Shown piece by piece: positions 58,812-64,000 of a DNA stretch of 64,000 nt. The notes under the pieces are model-generated. The model did no database searches. It was not told the origin of the DNA and worked only from the letters and a program-made list of their open reading frames with translations. Position 1 is the stretch's first letter, and every line of letters begins with the position of its first letter. Position numbers and translations under genes: made by a program. The stretch is from Sulfuriferula sp. Its GTDB lineage: Bacteria; Pseudomonadota; Gammaproteobacteria; Burkholderiales; Sulfuriferulaceae. The stretch is taken from positions 1-64,000 of the forward strand of contig JABFSE010000003.1 of the NCBI GenBank assembly GCA_013140765.1, given 5' to 3'.

Positions 58812-59762
58812 ATGACCTTAAATCACTATTGGCAACTTTTGTTAGAAGTCATGCTTCCTATGACCTTGCTGGTCGTTAGCGGGGGTGTTTGGCGGCGTTA
58901 TTTGGCGGATGAGCAAGTTCGCGCTATTCGTAGCCATATTGCCAGCATCACTATCAATTTATTTGCGCCTGCGTTGCTATTTGCCGCCGCCGCGAGTGCG
59001 CATATTACGGTTGAATTATTGTCTGTTCCTGCGTTATTGGCGACAGGGATTTTAATCGGTAGCGGTCTGCTGTATTGGCTACTATTTCGCACCCGGCTGG
59101 GTGTGGCATTAAGCCTGCCGACAAAAACAGGGCTGTTGTTGTGCGGCGTGTTTGGCAATGTGTTATTCATGGGCTATCCCTTGCTACATTTTTTATTCGG
59201 TGATGACGGCGTGCGCTACGCCGCGTTTGCGGATATGGGCGCGGCCACCCCGTTATTATGGAGCTTAGGTGTATGGATGGCGATACGGTTGAGTGGTAGT
59301 GGTGTGCGCATCAGCAATCCAATTAAAACCTGGTTACTACTACCGCCTGTATGGTCATTTTTACTCGGTGCAAGCCTGAGCATGATGCCGATAGATACGA
59401 CACCGCTAGTCCATGCCGCTCGCTTTATCGGGCAACCCACCGTGCCCATTATGTTGTTAATGCTGGGGCTAACTATTCCTTGGCGCAAGCTCGCACCGCA
59501 TCCTGCGGTTATTACGGTCGCATTATTCAAGATTATGTTGTTGCCATTGATGACTTGGCTGGTCGCTACGTATTATTTTGGCACGCTACGCGAGGCGCAA
59601 ATTGCCGCTGTGATTGAATCTAGTGTGCCCACTATGCTTATGGCACTGGGTTTGGCCGACAAATATGCGCTGGATGTCGAGTCGGTTGCGTTGACCATAG
59701 CCTGGAGCACGGTATTGTTTTTAATCAGCCTGCCATTCTGGTTATGGGTGCTGATTCGGTAA
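58812..59762 (+). CDS. AEC-family transporter
   Basis: Polytopic membrane protein of 316 residues with about ten helices, of the auxin efflux carrier/malonate carrier superfamily. INLFAPALLFAAAASA and GNVLFMGYPLLHFLFG carry family-typical Pro and Asn positions, and SSVPTMLMALGLADKYALD is near the end. The substrate is unknown. It starts 3 nt after the c-di-GMP gene. Confidence 0.82.
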   Translation: MTLNHYWQLLLEVMLPMTLLVVSGGVWRRYLADEQVRAIRSHIASITINLFAPALLFAAAASAHITVELLSVPALLATGILIGSGLLYWLLFRTRLGVALSLPTKTGLLLCGVFGNVLFMGYPLLHFLFGDDGVRYAAFADMGAATPLLWSLGVWMAIRLSGSGVRISNPIKTWLLLPPVWSFLLGASLSMMPIDTTPLVHAARFIGQPTVPIMLLMLGLTIPWRKLAPHPAVITVALFKIMLLPLMTWLVATYYFGTLREAQIAAVIESSVPTMLMALGLADKYALDVESVALTIAWSTVLFLISLPFWLWVLIR

Positions 59763-59801
59763 GGCTTGTGTACAATTACCGCTTTCGCAAAGGAAATAAA
59801 A

Positions 59802-60236
59802 ATGAGCCTTATTATTCATCCCAATAGCACGCCCAGCGCACCGATAGAAAAACGCGTCACCCTCAAAACCAAAGCGGGGCAAATGTTAAGCACGGACTTC
59901 ACTTTACAAGATGAAAACGGCCGTCATAGCGCGGCGGAATATATTTATCACTTATATACGTCCATTAAAGAAAAATTAGGCGAAGTCGTCATTGCCCAGT
60001 TAGGCGATAGTGCTGACCCTTATAACGTGGCTGAAATCAAAAAACAAATCTTATTTGTCGCCGCATTTCATGATTCCATGTTTGGCACGTTTAACCAAAC
60101 CAGTGATATTTCTGCGCAAGAACGTGCTGATTTTATAGAAATTTTCCTGCTCGCGGCGGCAACGCTAATGCCAGGTCGCAACATCATGATAGATTTAACC
60201 AAGAATACTATCAGTGACGGCGCAGGGTTAAACTAA
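59802..60236 (+). CDS. Conserved-looking hypothetical protein upstream of mpl
   Basis: Not recognised. A soluble protein of 144 residues from ATG 59802, with AAAGGAAA upstream. The N-terminal half is polar (KRVTLKTKAGQMLSTDFTLQ) and the second half is helical (FVAAFHDSMFGTFNQTSD, FIEIFLLAAATLMPGRN). It overlaps mpl by 1 nt (TAATG) and is probably translated with it. Confidence 0.75.
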   Translation: MSLIIHPNSTPSAPIEKRVTLKTKAGQMLSTDFTLQDENGRHSAAEYIYHLYTSIKEKLGEVVIAQLGDSADPYNVAEIKKQILFVAAFHDSMFGTFNQTSDISAQERADFIEIFLLAAATLMPGRNIMIDLTKNTISDGAGLN

Positions 60237-61573
60237 TGCACATACATATCCTCGGTATTTGCGGCACATTCATGGGCGGTATCGCCGCTATTGCACGGGC
60301 GGCAGGGCATAAAGTAACAGGCTGTGATGCCAATGTTTACCCACCTATGTCGGATCAGCTACGTGCGCTTGATATTGACCTTATCGAAGGCTTTGACGTA
60401 GATCAAATAGCACTCCAGCCTGATGTATTCGTGATTGGCAATGTTGTGACTCGAGGCAATGCGCTGATGGAAGCGATATTAAATCAGAATCTGCCGTATA
60501 TCTCTGGACCGCAATGGTTAGCCGAAAACGTATTGCACGATAAATGGGTGCTTGCCGTTGCAGGCACCCACGGCAAAACCACCACAACCTCGATGTTGGC
60601 GTGGATACTGGAAGATGCAGGATTAAATCCTGGCTTTTTGGTAGGCGGTATTCCGCAGAATTTTGGCATTTCGGCACGACTAACCGATTTGCCATTTTTT
60701 GTGATTGAAGCCGACGAATACGACACCGCATTTTTTGATAAACGTTCAAAATTCGTCCACTATCACCCACGCACAGCGATACTGAATAATCTGGAATACG
60801 ATCACGCTGATATTTTCCCTGATTTACACACGATAGAAACCCAGTTTCACCACCTCGTGCGCACCATCCCATCACAAGGCTTGGTGATTGCGAATGATGC
60901 TGAAGATAGCCTAAAGCGCGTCATCGCACGTGGCTGTTGGACACCCGTAGAATGGCTGGATAGCGCGACGGGCTGGCATACGCAAGGCGGCGAATCTGAA
61001 TTTAGCGTCTATTTTAACGGCGTTAAACAAGGTGATGTCGCTTGGTCATTGATGGGCGCACATAACGTGCACAACGCCCTCGCCGCCATTGCCGCCGCCC
61101 GTCACGCGGGTGTATCCACGGCGGTGGCGTGTGAGGCATTATGTCAATTTGAAAACGTCAAACGACGCATGGAAATACGCGGCACGGTAAACAATATCAC
61201 CGTCTATGATGATTTTGCCCACCACCCTACCGCTATCGCCACCACCTTGGCAGGCTTGCGCAATAAAGTCGGCAATGCCCGCATCATCGCCGTACTAGAG
61301 CCGCGTTCCAACACCATGAAACAAGGTGCGATGAAAGATGCCTTAGCCGACAGCCTCGTTGCCGCTGATATCGTCTTTTGCTACGCGGCTAATTTAGATT
61401 GGGATGCCGCCGCCGCACTTGCGCCATTGAGCAACCGCGCCCACGTTGCGCTGGATTTACACCAACTCGTTACCGCCATTGCTGACATGGCGCGTGCTGG
61501 CGACCATATTTTGATTATGAGTAATGGCGGCTTTGGTGGCATACATGCGCAATTACTGGCACTATTAAAATAG
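60236..61573 (+). CDS. mpl: UDP-MurNAc:tripeptide ligase Mpl
   Basis: Recycles the murein tripeptide by joining it to UDP-MurNAc. The 445-residue Mur-ligase-fold protein has ILGICGTFMGGIAAIARAAG at the N-terminus, the ATP site AGTHGKTTTTSMLAW (about 108), EADEYDTAFFDKRSKF (about 160), HNVHNALAAIAAAR and DDFAHHPTAI. The MHIHILGICGTFM start separates it from MurC. It complements amgK-murU at 25 kb. Confidence 0.95.
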   Translation: MHIHILGICGTFMGGIAAIARAAGHKVTGCDANVYPPMSDQLRALDIDLIEGFDVDQIALQPDVFVIGNVVTRGNALMEAILNQNLPYISGPQWLAENVLHDKWVLAVAGTHGKTTTTSMLAWILEDAGLNPGFLVGGIPQNFGISARLTDLPFFVIEADEYDTAFFDKRSKFVHYHPRTAILNNLEYDHADIFPDLHTIETQFHHLVRTIPSQGLVIANDAEDSLKRVIARGCWTPVEWLDSATGWHTQGGESEFSVYFNGVKQGDVAWSLMGAHNVHNALAAIAAARHAGVSTAVACEALCQFENVKRRMEIRGTVNNITVYDDFAHHPTAIATTLAGLRNKVGNARIIAVLEPRSNTMKQGAMKDALADSLVAADIVFCYAANLDWDAAAALAPLSNRAHVALDLHQLVTAIADMARAGDHILIMSNGGFGGIHAQLLALLK

Positions 61574-61616
61574 TTGCTTAATTCGGCGTGATAAAAAGCA
61601 CTAGGCAACACAGCAT

Positions 61617-61640
61617 ATTAAAGATAAAATTATCTTTAAT
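61617..61640. promoter_or_regulatory. 24-bp near-perfect palindrome upstream of hemN
   Basis: ATTAAAGATAA (61617-61627) and TTATCTTTAAT (61630-61640) flank an AA centre. The palindrome ends 18 bp before the hemN ATG. It is AT-rich and lacks the G/C stem of a terminator, so an operator for a regulator of anaerobic haem synthesis is more likely. It is not a canonical FNR box (TTGAT-N4-ATCAA). Confidence 0.5.
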
Positions 61641-61658
61641 TCTGCTTTAGATATTGCT

Positions 61659-63029
61659 ATGACTATCACCACCGCTTTGCTACAAAAATACAGCCAGCCA
61701 GGACCTCGTTATACCTCTTATCCTACCGCACCTTATTTTACGGCGGCTTTTGGCGCGGATGCTTGGCGCACAGAGCTACAGCAAACGTGCCAACGTGATT
61801 TATCGTTGTATGTGCACATTCCATTTTGCGATTCGCTGTGTTATTACTGCGGTTGCAATATGATAGCGACCAAAAATTATGCCAAAGCAATCACTTACCT
61901 CACTTTTTTGTACCAAGAAATCAGCCGAGTTGCAGCACTCACGCAATCTAATCGCGTTGTTCGCCAAATCCATTGGGGCGGCGGTACGCCGACTTATCTC
62001 CGTCCTGACGATATCCGCCGCTTAATGGCGCACATTCGCAGCCATTTCAATATTGCAGATAACGCTGAAATCGCTTGTGAAATTGATCCGCGTGAGCTGA
62101 GTCAGGCGCACGTACACGCATTAGCTGAGAGCGGTTTTAATCGCGCAAGTTTGGGTGTGCAAGATTTGGATTTAAGCGTACAGCAAGCAGTCAACCGCGT
62201 GCAGCCGCTCGCATTGATACAGCAGGTTAATCAGTGGATGCGTGATGTGGGCATAGCCAGCATTAACATGGATTTAATGGTCGGTTTGCCACAGCAGACA
62301 GTTGCCAGCTTTGAGGCGACCTTAACGCAAGTGATTGCTATGTCGCCAGACCGTCTGGCCGTATTTAGCTATGCGCATGTCCCGTGGATGAAAAAACACC
62401 AAAAGCTCATTGTCGAATCCGACTTGCCTGACCTGCCCACTCGCATTGCTCTGCAACAATTGCTGTTGGATAAACTTCAGCACGCGGGCTATGTTTATAT
62501 CGGCATGGATCACTATGCCCAGCCTGATGATGAGCTGGTGCTGGCGCAACAAAACCAGCAGTTATATCGCAATTTTCAAGGCTACACTACGCATAAAGAC
62601 TGTGATATTTATGCTTTTGGCGTATCGGCGATTAGTCAGACCGATACCGTTTATGTGCAAAATGCAAAAACTTTAGCCGAATACCAACAACGTATCGGTA
62701 CAGGTGAGTTGGCGAGTGAGCGCGGCTTGCGTGTCAATGAGGATGACAGGTTACGACGAGATGCCATTATGCGGCTAATGTGCGATTTGCAGCTGGATAA
62801 AGTTGCATTTGCGCTACGTTGGCATATTGATTTTGACACCTACTTTGCCAGCACGTTATCCATGCTGGGCGATATGCAAGCCGATGGACTGCTTACGCTA
62901 ACGCACAGCCATATCATGGTAACTGAAACAGGGCGGCTATTTTTGCGCAATATCGCGATGTGCTTTGATGCGTATTTGCAAACCGATACACAAAACGACG
63001 CGCCACCACGCTACTCGCGCACCTTGTAA
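61659..63029 (+). CDS. hemN: Oxygen-independent coproporphyrinogen III oxidase HemN
   Basis: Radical SAM enzyme of haem synthesis, 456 residues. The SAM-cluster motif is CDSLCYYCGC (about 57-66). YVHIPFC precedes it, WGGGTPTYL (about 107) follows, and the C-terminal domain has FGVSAISQTDTVYVQNAK. GPRYTSYPTAPYF near the N-terminus is the hallmark of true HemN rather than HemW. It converges on the cupin gene with no gap. Confidence 0.95.
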   Translation: MTITTALLQKYSQPGPRYTSYPTAPYFTAAFGADAWRTELQQTCQRDLSLYVHIPFCDSLCYYCGCNMIATKNYAKAITYLTFLYQEISRVAALTQSNRVVRQIHWGGGTPTYLRPDDIRRLMAHIRSHFNIADNAEIACEIDPRELSQAHVHALAESGFNRASLGVQDLDLSVQQAVNRVQPLALIQQVNQWMRDVGIASINMDLMVGLPQQTVASFEATLTQVIAMSPDRLAVFSYAHVPWMKKHQKLIVESDLPDLPTRIALQQLLLDKLQHAGYVYIGMDHYAQPDDELVLAQQNQQLYRNFQGYTTHKDCDIYAFGVSAISQTDTVYVQNAKTLAEYQQRIGTGELASERGLRVNEDDRLRRDAIMRLMCDLQLDKVAFALRWHIDFDTYFASTLSMLGDMQADGLLTLTHSHIMVTETGRLFLRNIAMCFDAYLQTDTQNDAPPRYSRTL

Positions 63030-63938
63030 TTAACGTACCAGCTGGAAATCCAGCACCTGCATATTCATCACTAAACCCGCATCTTGTATCGGCAAAACAA
63101 TAGCGTCTTGATCTGAATCATTATGGTGCGAATGCCACCAGCCTGGCGGCGTGATGAAGGTAGAGCCTGCTGTCCACATGGCTTTAATCGGATTGATGAT
63201 GTTACCTGCGTCATCCACTTCCTGCCCTATCAGCGTATAAGTATCGGACCCCGCAGAAACGCAATGGTCAATCGCTATCGAATTATGGCGATGCGGCTTT
63301 TGTGTCACACCCTTGGGCAAAATATTATACAGCGACCACAAGGTGTGTGTGAGCGTCATCGTGGTGGGAAAATGCGGATTAGACAACAACACGCCAACAC
63401 GATTACGGTTTTCGCCCATCGCCCGTACTTTGTTAAGCTCGGCGGTAATGCGTTCCTGTGTATAAAGCACAGGCTGAAAACGTTGTTCAGTCGGCGCAAC
63501 GCCCAAATAACGCAATAATGGCGCGTCATTGACCCAAAATAACACGCTATCCACCATAGCGGTGTGTCGCACTAACGGCATGGCGGGCAAGGTAAATAAA
63601 TCACCCGCTTTCCAACTTATTGTCCCCAAATCCATACTGCTTTGACCCGCACCACTAATCACAAAAAACATTTGTGAGGCGGCGATAAAATCAGTCTGAA
63701 ATGTTTCCCCCGCACAAATACGCAAATAACCCGCGTATAAATTAGGCGTAGTGGCGGCGTAGCTGGTTTGCAAATTAGCTGACAAATCAAACGGAATCAG
63801 CCGCGTCACGCCCGTCGCGTGTAGCGTATTCGGGTAGCCGTCTATGCCTATTTTAGGCATGGACGGATTGACCGCAGACATATATTCCTGAAACTCGGCT
63901 TGGGCTTCCCAGATTTGCGCTGACGCAGTGCTAGACAT
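63030..63938 (-). CDS. Bicupin protein, gentisate-dioxygenase-like
   Basis: Protein of 302 residues with two cupin-like halves. The first (about 80-130) has FFVISGAGQSSMDLG and WKAGDLFTLPAMP. The second (about 215-290) has KPHRHNSIAIDHCVSAG and GSTFITPPGWWHSHHND, with His residues suitable for metal binding. The layout resembles gentisate 1,2-dioxygenase and related enzymes, but the substrate is unknown and no aromatic pathway genes are nearby. Confidence 0.7.
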   Translation of the reverse strand: MSSTASAQIWEAQAEFQEYMSAVNPSMPKIGIDGYPNTLHATGVTRLIPFDLSANLQTSYAATTPNLYAGYLRICAGETFQTDFIAASQMFFVISGAGQSSMDLGTISWKAGDLFTLPAMPLVRHTAMVDSVLFWVNDAPLLRYLGVAPTEQRFQPVLYTQERITAELNKVRAMGENRNRVGVLLSNPHFPTTMTLTHTLWSLYNILPKGVTQKPHRHNSIAIDHCVSAGSDTYTLIGQEVDDAGNIINPIKAMWTAGSTFITPPGWWHSHHNDSDQDAIVLPIQDAGLVMNMQVLDFQLVR

Positions 63939-64000
63939 GATGGGCTGACTAAATACGAAAGCCGTGATTTTACTAGAAAATGAGGGGGATATAAAGTTTA

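Noticed and set aside
61617-61640. Palindrome before hemN as an intrinsic terminator of mpl
   Set aside because: It has no G/C-rich stem and no following T-run beyond the arm, and sits closer to the hemN start than to the mpl stop.

Overview
The window is the chromosome of a gammaproteobacterium. The support is argH divergent from an AlgZ/AlgR-type pair, the lptD-surA-pdxA-rsmA order, amgK-murU, pepP-ubiH-ubiI-like-dsbC, dapF-DUF484-xerC and rpsF-priB-rpsR-rplI. The genus is not identifiable from sequence alone. Coding density is very high and many neighbouring genes overlap by 1-14 nt. I saw no rRNA, tRNA or CRISPR array.

Layout. 1-75: 11-bp tandem repeats running off the left edge. 127-4834: argH, a LytS/AlgZ histidine kinase with its LytTR regulator, and a HipA-like kinase (YjjJ type). 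4910-10902: mgtE, a Lpd-like flavoprotein, msbA, a TtcA-like enzyme and a PAP2 membrane protein. 10921-13482 (minus): hslVU behind a heat-shock-like promoter, and a ParDE-type toxin-antitoxin pair. 13568-24922 (minus): a tightly packed run lptD-surA-pdxA-rsmA-ybjN-like-TPR membrane protein-AddA-like helicase/nuclease. 24970-32828 (plus): amgK-murU (muropeptide recycling), an unrecognised gene, pepP, two ubiquinone hydroxylases, dsbC, a methyltransferase and a spherulin-4-like secreted protein. 32835-33919 (minus): an S4/pseudouridine-synthase-like protein and yjdM. 34028-38081 (plus): two lipid A acyltransferases, dapF, DUF484 and xerC, ending at a strong bidirectional terminator. 38146-42167 (minus): the rpsF operon, a ferritin-like DUF455 protein, and a PAP2 plus glycosyltransferase pair. 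Then priA (plus) and yefM-yoeB (minus).

The accessory core is 45095-50424, a small chromosomal integron. An integron-type integrase (minus) is followed by a candidate attI core at 46191 and three attC sites (46491-46577, 48726-48784, 49326-49395). Each attC has paired ends and an extrahelical base in the inner arm. The cassettes read rightwards: (1) a 380-bp cassette with no clear protein but several inverted repeats; (2) a bicistronic cassette with a YhdJ-like DNA methyltransferase overlapping a probable restriction endonuclease; (3) a coiled-coil protein with a C-terminal Cys-rich tail; (4) a cassette interrupted by a RAYT (Y1 transposase) element bounded by GGGGTCAG/CTGACCCC. No attC follows the RAYT, so the right end of the array seems lost.

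After the integron, 50472-54982 (minus) is an NrtR-like NUDIX protein-nadA-lnt-hflX, preceded by a palindrome that looks like an NrtR operator. On the other side of that palindrome is a large MASE1-GAF-GAF-GGDEF-EAL protein. The window ends with an AEC transporter, a small unknown gene, mpl, hemN behind a 24-bp palindrome, and a cupin protein. Envelope biogenesis (MsbA, LptD, SurA, two LpxL-type enzymes, Lnt) and peptidoglycan recycling (AmgK, MurU, Mpl) are strongly represented. Most regulatory calls are pattern-based and untested.
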